Assembly (NCBI GenBank): GCA_964036275.1
Contig: OZ038434.1
Location: 890,560-954,559 of the forward strand
Length of the DNA stretch: 64,000 bases
Source of the DNA: Litoditis marina
Taxonomy: Eukaryota; Nematoda; Chromadorea; Rhabditida; Rhabditidae
Direction: 5' to 3'
Shown: positions 8,867 to 28,487 of the stretch, piece after piece
How positions within the stretch are numbered: the stretch's first letter is position 1
Layout: the number at the start of each line of letters is the position of its first letter
The notes under the pieces: model-generated
What the model was told of the DNA's origin: nothing
Seen by the model: the letters and a program-made list of their open reading frames with translations, nothing else
Databases searched by the model: none
Position numbers and translations under genes: made by a program

Positions 8867-11731
8867 ATGCACAGTTGTCTACTGCTAGCTCTTCTGTATT
8901 CCATTACTTGTGTGAGTTCATACATAAAGCGACTTTGTTGGCCACAGAAATTGATTGAATATGAGGTGTTTCATCTAGAAACTAAACTGGAAAACTGGCC
9001 GGGGGTTTGGTTTCGAGCAGAAAGGTTGACAATTGTTAACCTTGGGGTGGTTAAAAATCGCGACAAATGGGTAAAGCAATGATATCCAACAATGTCGCCC
9101 TACGTTTGTGTGTTCAAAGATATTAGCCAATCCAAATACGGGGTGCAGGAATAATTTAGTAGACCGCTCCAGACCTGCGTCTGTCCAAACATGCGCTATT
9201 TCCCCTCTCCCGTTTCCGCTTAGCTGAATGGGAGAGAGGTCAAGTTTATCCGCATCACCTTTTGGCTCATTGAAATGTAACAAATGAATAAATTTCAGCT
9301 ACTGGACATTTCTAGTCTCTCTGTTCGAATTGCACTTCGAGAACTTCTAACAAGTTGGCAGGTATTTATCAGCATTTCCTGAAAACCTGAATTTTTTTGA
9401 TTGGCGATGTGCGTTCCAGCCTACATGATTCATTGAATTTTTACGGCACTAGGAAACTCGATCTATTATTATGTTTCGAATGATGCTGAGGTTGCATTTT
9501 GCTGCAATATATTGTACACGTTGACCGACCAAACTACAGATGCCATGAAGTAGGGCAGCAGACATCGTAAAGGCACGTTTTGGAGAGAGTGAACTCTAAA
9601 CTTCAGTTATTACCTTTCCAAACACTTAAGTGATTGCGTGGCCAATAATGAGATATTTCTGAATATATGTTTGTTCCAGGTGATTTTATATTCTTCTAAT
9701 TTGTCTATTTTGATCCTGCTTCTCATGACCAGTAACCTCCTTCTCCTAGTGAAGAAATTCAGATCAGGACACAAGATTGTGAGTGGCTGAGTGATAGGTT
9801 GTTCTCATCTAAAACCCGTATTCGACTCCTAAACCCCAAACGACCTCTAAATGAAGCAACTGTGATTTCAGAATTATACACGAGGGACAGTTTCGCATAC
9901 ATCTCAGAAAAAAATCAAGTACCCTACATTGTGATGCAGCCTACAATATACAATTATACAGTAATGCTTCGATAAGAATTTGTAAATACTGATGAGGACA
10001 GAAAGAACCTGACATTATTTATGTGCCTTTTCAGTTGCTGGTATTCTATATGGTAACGATACTATCTCACACCGTCTATCTGGTTACTTCATTTTCTTTG
10101 ACCACAACAGAAAAGGATGTTCCTTTCAATTATCATATAGCTTGCACGGTTGGTTTTGTGAGGACCATAATATCTTTGTTGTAGTTCAGTCTGCTTACGC
10201 ATTTGAGTTTTCGAATAACAATGAACTGTCGTGAGATCAAACTACAAACTACAGTAGTCGGATTAATCTAAGACAGACTGGTTTCAAAAACGCAACATGT
10301 GCGATACCCATAATTACACTCTCGTGCAATTTCAATCTTCAACTGTTTGTGTAATATTACTAATTGAATTTAGACGCTAGCGGTGGTCGCTCTTCTACTG
10401 AACGCATGTGGTCTGTTTTTCATTCCCTTCTGGAATAGAGAGGAGAAGATGAAAGAGAAGGATTCGAGAAAAGAGAGAAGCCGGAAAGGCTCCTCGAGAA
10501 AGAAACGCGTCAACAAGAACAGAAGTCGTCGCGAGCCCCATTCCAGACCAACCCTGCTACTATCTATATCTCCCAACAACTCGAACAGAAAGAAGACTGA
10601 GGTTGGTCAATGTCTCATTATATTCCACTTTTTCCACATGCTAGTCCCAATATGGTTTGGTCGTGGAACAAACTCCTTGGTTCGCGAAGAATCGGTTCGA
10701 TATTGGTTCGGGAAATGAAAATCGGTTCTGGAAGAAAATCGCCCTTGAAATGAACTATAAGTCGTAGAAAAGTGTCAGCACGTCGTCTAGGCGTATAGTC
10801 TTTATTTCCTATACAAAGACAGAAAACGGCTGATTCGATTGAGCAGGGTGGAGTGGTCGGTGATCATTTGCCAGCAGATGAGAGAGTGTGTAGATCAAAG
10901 TTACGCAGACGAGCTGCTGTGTAGATCAAAGATAAACAGATGAGCATAGCTATACCCCACCTCTACCAAATTGACAGTAGGCTATTCACAACTGTTTAAA
11001 TATATTCAATTTCAGCCAATGACTGCGAAGGGTCCCTCGGCCAGTTTGGATGGAAACAGTAAAGGGTGAGACTTGGTTTTTTAGAGGTCAAACTTGTAAT
11101 TTGATCTCGAAACAAAACAAAAAATTCGAACTGCACCTTAAACGTACCAGAATCGAAGAAAAGGAGGTAGACTGAAACAGAAAGACCGTGGGTGCTCGCT
11201 TTTTCACATGTTATATAAACATCTTAGTTTTTTTTCATCAGATGTGTAACTCCCCTTATATGTATCCATTTTGAGCCTAGCTAAGTATCGGTCAACCTGG
11301 ATTTTCAAAACTACTCACCCATTCAACAGGAAACACTGAAAAAAAAATTAAGTTTCGCCGATTGAGGATTCTTGATTTGTTCAAAATAACTGTGTTTCTC
11401 TGCACTACTTAGATATAGTCTATGTCCTTTGATTTCAGGTTAACAAGCGGAGGTGCGATGTCCGGTCTCAGTTTAGCTGACTACGATATTCTGAGAACGG
11501 AAGACGAAAGACCAAAATACGGCGGAGAAAAACAGGTCTGTTACGGTAGATGTATTGGAAGATTAAGATTAATAGTTGTCAGGTTGCCAACCAGTTTCAT
11601 AACAATGAGCAGCACCAGCCCGATTGAACTAGCTATGCGGAAGTATGTATCTACTGTCTCCGTCATTAGCTAACTTTTGAACAGCTCTTCTCTATAGCGA
11701 ACCTCCGGTTATTCAATTCACTGAGACATAG
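8867..11731 (+). CDS. Four-pass membrane protein with basic tail, unrecognised
   Basis: Exons 8867-8911, 9299-9361, 9680-9778, 10035-10157, 10374-10601, 11016-11065, 11439-11642 and 11698-11731 join in frame to give 281 residues. Hydrophobic spans lie at about 1-19 (signal-like, MHSCLLLALLYSITC), 37-59, 70-89 and 103-130. A strongly basic Lys/Arg/Glu stretch follows at 131-165, then a Ser-rich tail ending VIQFTET. The last intron is 55 bp, GTATGT...TATAG. The start is uncertain: the frame is open further upstream to an acceptor at 8710, so a longer extracellular N-terminus with Cys residues is possible. No WGLW-C-C claudin motif and no tetraspanin CCG motif is seen. I do not recognise the family; a small tetraspan membrane protein is the safest description. 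Confidence 0.65.
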
Positions 11732-12718
11732 GCCAGCTATTTTTGATTATAAGAGAAAAGTGTACCAAAACGGTTCATATCAAAACGAATTCACGACTGT
11801 TCTCACAGAAAGAACACCCACATCAGGATATTTTCCGTTGTAAGCGGCATGCACTTTTCTGATTACTAGGAAAATAACTGTTAAATGGTTTTACAAGGTG
11901 TTTTTCATCGAGTTCAAAATCTTGAGTTAATGAACTTTCGCGCTTCGGAGAAAACAAACACTAGTCTGTAACCACCCTATTGAAAAACTATTCTAGAAAC
12001 TAGTTTGAAAACGCCGTAAACTATTAAAATGTACCATTTCCACGTGGATACTACACGGTACTTTATTCATAAACAACGGTGTCATCCCTTCAGGTCTGAT
12101 TCGCACCCGATTTCCAACCATTTCAGTAGTTTTATGCTCACTTTTCCGTGACTGCTTCGTTTGTCTTCTAGTCAGCTCAATGTCTCAATCAGATAGGAAT
12201 ATCTCAGAGCTCAATGTGTCGTTCTGCTGGAAATGGCTCGAAATGACCATCTCAAGAGATCCGAGAAGATGGAACATCGAAATATTATACTATTATTATT
12301 AATAGAGTTGGACAGAAATCGAATGAATCATTTCCACGTAGTTCTGTTTTTCGTATAAAATTAAAAATCCTTCAGTGCACAATAATTTTGAAGGAAAAGA
12401 GCGAAAATATATTTTGTACGATATTCAGTAAACTGTGAAAACAAATTTTATGAGTCTAAACCCAATTATACAACCATTCTACAAATGTTCCACAAAAACG
12501 AGGGAACTAAAACAAAATTCACATGAAACATTTAAAACTATCAATAAAACTCTGACCTTAGAACAATCTCTGAAACACACTTCAAAGATTATGGCAGCTA
12601 TTAGACCATTGAAAATTAAAAAAAAACGGGAAGGTCAAATTATTACGACAATTGAAAAACCTAGATCAAACTACAACTAAGTTCAAAAGGCCTGGGTCAT
12701 ACTTTTCACGCAGGCGTT
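11732..12718. other. Convergent intergenic stretch
   Basis: This lies between the 3' ends of two convergent genes. An 81-codon Lys/Thr-rich frame at 12435-12680 has no supporting splice or start context. The stretch is AT-rich with no repeat family that I recognise. Confidence 0.5.
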
Positions 12719-19827
<7,109 letters not shown>

Positions 19828-19916
19828 TATTCAACGAACTACAATCAAAGTAGCCGAGCCATGCATTCAGACAAAAACACAACCCCCCTTTCTACTTCAG
19901 ATTTCGGGGCACACAC

Positions 19917-20190
19917 GGCCAATTCTACAACTAACCGGGTTTTTAGGTAACCTAACCCTTTTTTGGTAACCTCTTTTTCAGGTTACCTTGGTAGGTAACC
20001 TGGAAGTAACCTGAAACAACAATCCGGTTACCGCTCAAACTAACGTTAAAAGCACATTTTGCGTTAGAAAAACATGTAACCGGTTTTTCATTTTAGGTTA
20101 CCAACCGGTTACCTACTGAGGTAACCTGAAAAATAGGTTACCAAAAAAAGGTTAGGTTACCTGAAAACCCGGTTAGATATAGAATTCACC
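19917..20190. mobile_element. Foldback element, CTAACCGGGTTTT family
   Basis: An imperfect palindrome runs from GGCCAATTCTACAACTAACC to GGTTAGATATAGAATTCACC, with arms rich in GGTAACC. It starts about 90 bp upstream of the TRIM-like gene start codon, so it lies in the likely promoter or outron. Decayed relatives are near 6690-6915 and 31145-31270. Confidence 0.7.
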
Positions 20191-20849
20191 GGCACACACA
20201 CATTTCATGTTGTCCCCGGAATGGCATAGTAACCGAATGAAAAGAACAAGATAAAAACTAACCAAATGAATTTATACACACACACAACATTCAAGCATCT
20301 CCGAGTCAATAGCTTTGCTTGATTAGCTACCAAGTTGCTGAAAAGTTACTGTATTAAATACCGTATTATCTTCTTATCGAATATTTCAGATAAAACAAGG
20401 GTAAGGAAAACCTGATATATTGATACAAATATGATGAAAATTCATGAAATTAATATGAGCTGAGATGATCATGAGTACGAGCAGGAAAGGACTAAATCAT
20501 TCTGGTTTACGGACAAATCCCCCCCGCCGCGTTGCGGTCGGACAATTCCCCCCTCTGCGCGGACAACTCCCCCCTCTAATTTTTCTCTAAAACCTGGCTG
20601 TTAATCGAACATGCTTTGAATTTAATTACATGCTGACTTACCCTGTAAGTAAGGGACCTACTAATTACCGCACCTACCGCACCGAGGAAATACCGCACCG
20701 CGATTTGAAAATACCGCACCGTACCGCACCAGCGCAAATTTGCGTATTTTTTTCAAAAAATCCAAAATCTTTATTTTTGCAATCAAAATAGTTTCTAAAG
20801 CAGAAATCCCATCCTTTTCATCACTTTACATAGGAACTTCTAGCCCACA

Positions 20850-21415
20850 ATTAAGACACTGGTAGAACGGTAGTAACAGTTAAACTGTGGTGATATGGTC
20901 GTAAACGTCCCGCGATTCAGTAGTAAACTTGTGGTAACGTTGAATCACGATTACTACCAGTAAATCGGTGATGTATCTCAAGTAACCTCAGAAATGAACT
21001 AGATATCTAATACCACACGTGATACCTATACTAGATACGGATGTCTGCGAGAGTGCTCTGCCGGCTTCTGGCTGTTTTCGGTTTAATTACCCAAGTTTGA
21101 GGTACTTTTCACCTCTGAAGCGAACTTAGTATTAAGTACGTGAGAAATAGATACTAGAGGTGCCATGAAAAGATAATTAAATTTTGTTTTATAAAAAAAA
21201 TAATTTTCAAGTGTTTTATTTTCGATAATTCGAAATAATTTTACTGCTGTTTTACTGCAGTTGAACTACAACTTTACTGGCGCTTTACTGCAGTAGCGAC
21301 ACCGTACTACTACCGTTTTAAGACTGGTGATACTGCAGTAACACTACCAGTAAAACGGCAGTAGTACGGTGTCGCTACTGTAGTAGAACGCCGGTTTTAT
21401 CTTTACAGTGTAGAT
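20850..21415. repeat. GTAGT/ACTAC-rich palindromic region
   Basis: Blocks such as GTAGCGACACCGTACTACTA and GGCAGTAGTACGGTGTCGCT are inverted relative to each other around 21325. Related blocks at 20855-20985 extend the structure. It is noncoding and is nested in the larger inverted-repeat element. Confidence 0.5.
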
Positions 21416-21825
21416 ACAGAAAATCTGAAAATGATGTTTAATGACCGATCACAATGAATTTTTTCCGTTTTCTGCAGAAATAGTGAAAATATTCTGAATC
21501 GCGATGTCCCGAGTTTTCGGACGTCCGAACAGTTTTCATTCTCGGATGTCCGGACAGTTTATTTGTCTAGAGATTCTTTCAGTTCATTCTGCTATTCAAC
21601 CCTGAAATATTTAGTGGATTTCTGTTTAAAATTGACAATCATTGCCAATGAACAAACGAGAACAAATCTCTAACTCTATTGTGGTATCCTCCAAGGGATC
21701 AAAATATCTTACCCTGGTATGAGTAATTAAAGCGTAATGTTTTCTATACTCAACTGCAAGTTGGTCACTATATTCATCGAAGCCTGCATCTAAGATAAAA
21801 GATATTTTCCGACTGTATCCAGAAA

Positions 21826-22055
21826 GGCCAATTCCATCCACAAGGAACCCGGTATTTCGTTAACCCTATCAGTTAACCTTAACCGGGTAACTTGGTTAGC
21901 CCTTTTGTTCACCCCTTTGTAACCCTCTTTTACAATGTCTTTTGGGGGAAATTTGGGGTTAACAAGTGGTTAACAAAAGGGTTAACCAAGTAACCGGGTT
22001 AATGGGTAACTGCATAGGGTTAACGAAATTTCAGATTAAATAAAGAATTCTCCCC
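21826..22055. mobile_element. Foldback element, AACCCGGT family, copy 2
   Basis: The element runs from GGCCAATTCCATCCACAAGG to the reverse of GAATTCTTTATTTAA, and pairs arm to arm through GTTAACCC blocks. It shows the same ends as the copies at 14457 and 22302. Noncoding. Confidence 0.7.
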
Positions 22056-22301
22056 CCTCCAGATCCAGAAAGGCTCATCGAGAATAACGGTAATTTGGGT
22101 TTTTTTGAAACAACAAAAAGCAAGCCCGGTATAATATGTCGGACCAACAGAAGAGTAGTGGATCATTACAGAGTTAGCCAGTTCGGATCTCTCAAAACTG
22201 TTGTCGTAGCAGCTAGGACTTCGTTTGGAGCAAATCGTCTGTCGATGCAGAGATCCAGTTCTCATGAACACAGATAGAAGAAAGCATATATCTACGTTTT
22301 G

Positions 22302-22530
22302 AAGGCCAATTCCACAAGCAACCGGGTAATTCGTTAACCCAATCAGTTAACCGTAACCGGGTTACCTGGTTAACCCTTTTGTTAACCCCTTGTTAACCCT
22401 CTTTCACAATGTCTTTTGGGGGAAATTTGGGGTTACCAAGTGGTTAACAAAAGGGTTAACCAGGTAACCCGGTTAAGGTTAACTGATTGGGTTAACGAAT
22501 TACCGGGTTAAATTAAGAATTCGCCCGTTT
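22302..22530. mobile_element. Foldback element, AACCCGGT family, copy 3
   Basis: This is the cleanest copy: AGGCCAATTCCACAAG at the left, GGGTTAACGAATTACCGGG near the right, and arms close to perfectly complementary around a short middle (CACAATGTCTTTTGGGG). About 245 bp of unrelated sequence separates it from copy 2. Confidence 0.75.
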
Positions 22531-24309
22531 TGAATCACCGTTCAGTTACAAAACGCGAGGTCACGTATACATCCTGTCTCATAGTGTTCACATTTATTTG
22601 TACTGGATGGAAGCGCTACAAAAACGGCTGTGAAAAATTGAGACAGGTGAGGCCGGCGTTCAATTGTTTTACGGTATATCTGAGGCTCATGACATTGGTT
22701 TAGGTAGTGGAGCAAACGCATCATGGGTACTCATCAGTACTTTTCTTCTGAAATGATGAGCAGCTTCTTCTATACATTCGATAACTTACAAAAGTGAGAA
22801 GTGACATGAAAGTATGAAGTTACCCAACAGTAAACGAAACTGCAATACGGAAAGAGATAAGCGTATACATAAAACATATGGTCTTCTAGGGAGAAAGTTT
22901 TACAGAAAGTTTTCTCGAGATCACTATTTCTGTTTTCAAGTGATGAAAGATAAGGATTTCTGCTTTAAGAAGCTATTTTGCTTGCGAAACTGAACATTTT
23001 GGAATTTTTGAAAAAGACGCAAATTCGCGCTGGTGCGGTACGGTGCGGTATTTTCAAATCGCGGTGCGGTATTTACGGCAAACAGGATTGGTCACCGGCT
23101 AGGATTGGTCACCAGCTAGGAGTGGTCACCGGCTGCGGGCGGGATTTTTAAAAATTCGTTTCTTCGCTCAGAATTGCGTTTATATATTGTTTTTCTTTAT
23201 TAATAACATTATGATATATATTCTACATCAATTTCATACACTTCTTCATAATTTTACATAAGTTTCCTTGTTATCAGATCGATTGAACCGTTTTTTCGAT
23301 TTCAGGATCCTATTCAAAATTATTCTCTTATGCTCAGATGCATTTCTACATTGTTTTGTATTCTCATTTCGAACAGTTTTTTTAGTTTCAGAAACCGTAT
23401 CACGTTTTCGAGTTGTTTTTATGAATCGAACATTCTAAATCGTCGATCTGGAACATACTTCAGCCGACTTTTCCGGTTCTGCCATCTCGAAGACCTGATT
23501 ATTAAACATAAATCAATGTTCACTAAGTAATGACACATTTGCCGACCTCAAAAGATCTGACTATCATGATATTTCTCACACTGGATACCCGATATTCAAA
23601 GATAACCTTTTTCTGAGAAAAGTCAGCTGGCGTATGATCTGGAATACTACCCAGCCACCGACTAAATTGAAATTCTCGAAGTTCTGGATTGAGTTTGTTC
23701 GAATCATGGTAAACTCGTTCCTACTCACTGAAAACATGTTCACAGAGACTATTCAACAATATAGGGAAGTATTCAAGCATATTCCCCAAAAAATGTCTGA
23801 TTGAATACATTTTTCATATTTTTGAAATTGAACTTGGGCTTTCGAATTCTACAGATGGACATAGTACGTGCATCCTCATTATTATTATTATGTTGTTTCA
23901 ATCATCTCAAAATACAGCTTGAATGTCTCTTGAGCTATGAAATATCAAGTTCCTGTTTACGTGGAACTCTTTTCTACTAAGCAAAGTGTTTGCTCTATGC
24001 AGTGACGAGCTCTTATCTTCTCCGTAACCCTTCTTCATTTTCATTCATGACCAATGGGTTTAGCTATCTAAAGTCTATATGTCCACTGTTTTTTCTCATA
24101 TGTGCGATAAATTGACTCTTGAAACTATGCAGAATGATTCCAGTATGAAGTCCTCCGAGGTTCGCGAAGGAAGCTGTGGCTCGAGCGAGGATATAGTAGA
24201 CTGTTTCTTAAGCTAGGGATAGAACAATTTAAGGTCAGTTTTCAATAAACTTATATCATAGTTCTCTGGCATATACTCTGTTGAAAGGAATATGCTAGTG
24301 TTTCCTCTC

Positions 24310-24725
24310 ACGTTTATCTTTTCACAAATTGAACGACAGGAGCCCAAGTAAGATCACATTTTCACTTCGTTTGTGTCAGGTTGATGGTTATTAATTTGGA
24401 ATCTAGCGATAGATAGCTGAATGTGAACCAATATAGTATATAATACAGTGGGGTACGGTGACATCTCACGTTCATCTTTTCACTAAGTTGAACGACAGGA
24501 GCCCAAGTGGCAAGTGCCCAGGTAGGATAACTTTATCACCTTGCTTGTGTTAGTTGATGGGGATTCCTTTAGATACTTACGACAGATAGCTGAACGTGAA
24601 CCAATATACTAGACATTAAGAGAGATTCAGTGACATATTCCTCTCACGTTCATCTTTTCACTAAGTTGAACGACAGGAGCCCAAGTGGCAAGTGCCCAGG
24701 TAGGATAACTTTATCACCTTGCTAA
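24310..24725 (+). repeat. Tandem repeat, three units
   Basis: The phrase CCTCTCACGTTCATCTTTTC, followed by GAACGACAGGAGCCCAAGT, occurs three times at spacings of about 165-180 bp. The second and third units share a further GGCAAGTGCCCAGGTAGGAT. It lies in the centre of the long-armed inverted element. Confidence 0.7.
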
Positions 24726-26526
24726 AGTATGATAGAACTTATAGAAACATGTAAGACTAGCAAAGTAATTCTTTTAGTTCGAATGACCAGTGTTTGTATT
24801 GCGTCAAGCGTCATTACTTCAAAGAAACCAAGCTTTACAGTTTCATGGAGTGCCCGGAACATCACTCGATGCCTAGAAGATTGCGCCTACCCAGGGTCAT
24901 CAGTATAGAAAAGGTATGAGGTGAGAGATTGTTTCAGAAGTACGCGAAAAATAGATTATGGCAAATTTCTGATTTACAATCAAGTTCATCTCCGGTATTG
25001 CGGAGCGAACGTCCGGAAAAAAGTCTTCTCCGGGATTGAGCGTCCAAGTTCGATTAACCCACGTTACGTAGCGCGGGTCCAAATTCCACTTGAGATCATG
25101 CAACAGGAGTAGATGGTAATCATGCACAAATGTGAAGTATAAGTTTACTGACGCGTAGTTCTTATCATTCCTTGAACATATACTTTATTTCGTTTCCAAC
25201 AAGCTGAACTTTTTGGCTTATAACAGGAGACCTGAATGTTTCAAATAAGAACCTTCTCTTGTTGAAGTAGTTGTCTTGAAGCGCAAAGAGAAGAGATTCG
25301 GATCGACGAGCTGAACTCTCTAGTGCTGATCATACATCAGATATGCCAATGTGTTAAAATAGTTCCTGCGGGGGGGGGGAATGAACTGAATTATCTCAGG
25401 CTTATATCAACTCCAACGGTTTATAAAAAATTACAAAACTCTGAACAGTCTCGCGAGTTCGTTGTATGAACTGAGCATATCTCTTTCAGGCTGTCTGGAT
25501 CTCTCTTCGAGTCGTCAGCCGTTTCATCATTGTTGAAATTTTGAAAAGTTTTACACATACAATCATTTGTTTATTCAGAATATATAAAACAGTGTGCTAA
25601 CATAAACCATTAAACGTATTTGTTCATTTATGACAGTAAATTATGTGAATTTACTTGAGTAACTGAAAGAGGAACATTTCAGAAAAGTAAGACCGTGCTT
25701 AGGTTGGTTACTTGCTTGTAGTACGATAGTTTAAAATTTTAAGAGAACTGCTAGCTATACATTGATGTGTAATGTGTAATTATATGAGAAGTGCAGCTCT
25801 GTTAAACTATTTCATTCCTACTGCGACTCCTACGGTATGATTACAAAAGTTCGTGTTAAGAACGTACCAGAAGGATGATCAGTTCCTTTATTCGATTATT
25901 AGGACCTATTAGAGAAGGTATTGAGCACTATATTTGAATAAGTTGAATGAAGTTTGCTTTATAAAACAGCTATTTAAAATGCGAACGTGTATTGTAAGAG
26001 TCTCAGTAGGAATGATAACAACAATGGTTTAGTTCTTTCATTTATTGTGCCGAATACCTCCGGACCATCCACCTGAAAACAAATACGTTGATGCATAAAT
26101 ATGATGAGGAACACACTGATAGTATTTACGCTCAAGTTTATGTCAGTTAAGTTGAATAACTGTTCAGCAAGCTGGAGCCGAGAAAAACTGAGTTAGGTTT
26201 AAGAAGTGCTGCTGCAGCTCAACCTTTCCCAGAGATTATCGTGAGAGGATTGTGAAAAAACTCCTCAAATCACCCTCTATTTTGAATATTAATATGAGTC
26301 TAACTAGCCATCGGTAGTTTTTGAAGTGATCCCATCATACTGACACAAAAACTGGTCCACTGAGGTTGCTGCAGCTCAACTCAGAGCGTAGATGAACAAG
26401 AGACGATTATGGCATTGAACTCCTCTCAATATACCTATACTATTTTGCTTTACATTTAGTTAGCCTTCGTTAGTTTCCCAATAAATCCCCAGCGAACTGA
26501 CGCAAAACTGATCCTATACTAGAAGT

Positions 26527-26652
26527 TAATTGAATAGCCACGTAAAGTTAGTACTCTGATGTTGATCGTGCACTCTGTTATTACACGTTTCTGAATTCTG
26601 CTGTGTTTAACATGTTTGATGCGACTGTGCAATTGACTACCAGTATACCTGG
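26527..26652 (+). repeat. Dispersed ~120 bp repeat, family R1
   Basis: This copy contains GAATAGCCACGTAAAGTTAG, then TTTCTGAATTCTGCTGTG and TTTGATGCGACTGTGCAA. It is more diverged at its right end than the copy at 40940. Confidence 0.6.
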
Positions 26653-28174
26653 GCTGCTGCAGCTCAACGCAGAGCGAAGATGAACGTGAGAGGAAACACT
26701 AGCATATTCCTTTCAACACAGTATATGCCAGGGAACTATGATATATAAGCTTATTGAAAACTGACCTTAAATTGTTCTATCCCTAGCTTAAGAAACAGTC
26801 TACTATATCCTCGCTCGAGCCACAGCTTCCTTCGCGAACCTCGGAGGACTTCATACTGGAATCATTCTGCATAGTTTCAAGAGTCAATTTATCGCACATA
26901 TGAGAAAAAACAGTGGACATATAGACTTTAGATAGCTAAACCCATTGGTCATGAATGAAAATGAAGAAGGGTTACGGAGAAGATAAGAGCTCGTCACTGC
27001 ATAGAGCAAACATTTTGCTTAGTAGAAAAGAGTTCCACGTAAACAGGAACTTGATATTTCATAGCTCAAGAGACATTCAAGCTGTATTTTGAGATGATTG
27101 AAACAACATAATAATAATGAGGATGCACGTACTATGTCCATCTGTAGAATTCGAAAGCCCAAGTTCAATTTCAAAAATATGAAAAATGTATTCAATCAAA
27201 CATTTTTTGGGGAATATGCTTGAATACTTCCCTATATTGTTAAATAGTAACTGTGAACATGTTTTCAGTGAGTAGGAACGAGTTTACCATGATTCGAACA
27301 AACTAAATCCAGAACTTCGAAAAATTCAATTTAGTCGGTGGCTGGGTAGTATTCCAGATCGACGATTTAGAATGTTCACTTTATAAAAACAACTCGAAAA
27401 CGTGATACGGTTTCTGAAACTAAAATAACTGTTCGAAATGAGAATACAAAACAATGTAGAAATGCATCTGAGCATAAGAGAATAATTTTGAATAGGATCC
27501 TGAAATCGAAAAAAACGGTTCAATCGATCTGATAACAAGGAAACATGTAAAATTATGAAGAAGTGTATGAAAATGATGTAGAATATATATCATAATGTTA
27601 TTAATAAAGAAAAACAATATATAAACGCAATTCTGAGCGAAGAAACGAATTTTTAAAAATCACGCCCGCAGCCGGTGACCACTCCTAGCTGGTGACCAAT
27701 CCTAGCCGGTGACCAATCCTGTTTGCCGGTATTTACCCCGGTGCGGTAGGTGCGGTAATTAGTAGGTCCCTGTAAGTAAGCATGTATATGAAGATTTACA
27801 ACGCGAAAACTTCACTTTTATCTTTGAATTGAGGTTAAAAACTTACGGTATTCCGTGGACTTTGGTTAACTACTGTTTTATGTCATTTGTCGGCTAATAA
27901 TAATCACTACACTATGTCCACGAATGCTAATCATCTTATAGAGCTATTATAAACTATATCTTCTTGAATAAGATGAGTTAACTTCGAAAAATGATCATAA
28001 CTAGTGTAAAATAGGTTGAGGGGGAGTTGTCCGAGAGAGGGGGGAATTGTCCGACCGCGACGCGGGGGGGATTTGTCGCGTAATCCTAAATTCTAACTGA
28101 TTATTTGAATTTGCCGCCGGCGGCGTAAAATTAGCGTTAGAGCGCGTAAGCCGAAGAATACCGCAACCCAAATT

Positions 28175-28487
28175 ACTCAGCAGTCGCATGTCCCAGGTAC
28201 ATGAACGGGACGTCCCATGTCCCGGTACTGTGCCGGGACGGTACCGAGAATAACGGTAGAAATGGAGCATATTTGCGTAAAAAAGTCACGATCGAGGAGA
28301 ATTTTTGTCATCATTTACGCAAATCTGCCCCATTTCTACCGTAATTCTTGGTACCGTCCCGGGACAGTACCCGGACATGGGACGTCCCGTTCATGTACCT
28401 GGGACATGCGACTGCTGAGGTCCCGGGACAGTACCGGGACATGGGACGTCCCGTTTATGTACCTGGGACATGCAGTCGCCTGAGTAA
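28175..28487. repeat. Palindrome with duplicated right end
   Basis: CAGTCGCATGTCCCAGGTAC at the left mirrors GTACCTGGGACATGCGACTG at 28396-28415, with inner GGTACCG and CGGTAGAAATGG blocks also mirrored. The last 68 bp of the right arm are repeated in tandem (28420-28487). GC-rich and noncoding. Confidence 0.75.

Larger units (their letters stand above)
23083..27721. mobile_element. Element with kilobase-long inverted arms
   Basis: The left arm (about 23083-24320) and right arm (about 26677-27721) are inverted copies of each other with few differences; the left arm holds about 180 bp, near 23455-23640, that is missing from the right. Ends read CAGGATTGGTCACC with two further GGTCACC repeats. 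The middle (24321-26676) has short tandem repeats and no coding frame. It resembles foldback-type transposons. Confidence 0.75.
20653..27770. mobile_element. Terminal-inverted-repeat element with 9-bp target duplication
   Basis: The element begins GGGACCTACTAATTACCGCA and ends with the exact reverse complement; about 33 bp match with one or two differences. It is flanked on both sides by TGTAAGTAA (20644-20652 and 27771-27779), a 9-bp duplication. GGG termini with 8-10 bp duplications occur in Mutator-like and Merlin-like transposons, but no transposase is present. Internal copies of the CACCG-rich terminus near 20668-20755 and, inverted, 22985-23065 show that it contains a second partial element. 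Confidence 0.75.
20507..28083. mobile_element. Composite insertion bounded by C-rich terminal inverted repeats
   Basis: The left end reads TTACGGACAAATCCCCC and the right end, read in reverse, TTACGCGACAAATCCCCC. The inverted repeat extends about 75 bp per side with three spaced GGACAA(A/C)TCCCC-type blocks. No clear target duplication is seen outside. Inside lies another inverted-repeat element (20653-27770) that brought in most of the length. No transposase frame is found, so the outer unit is non-autonomous or a remnant. Confidence 0.75.

Noticed and set aside
12435..12680. 81-codon Lys/Thr-rich frame between two convergent genes
   Set aside because: AT-rich sequence, no splice signals, no recognisable motif.
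21706..21839. Exon-like minus-strand frame (ISFILDAGFDEYSDQLAVEYRK) with a strong GTAAGA donor
   Set aside because: It lies inside the nested transposon block, its left part belongs to a foldback terminus, and its phase does not fit the TRIM-like gene, which is already complete from 19827.
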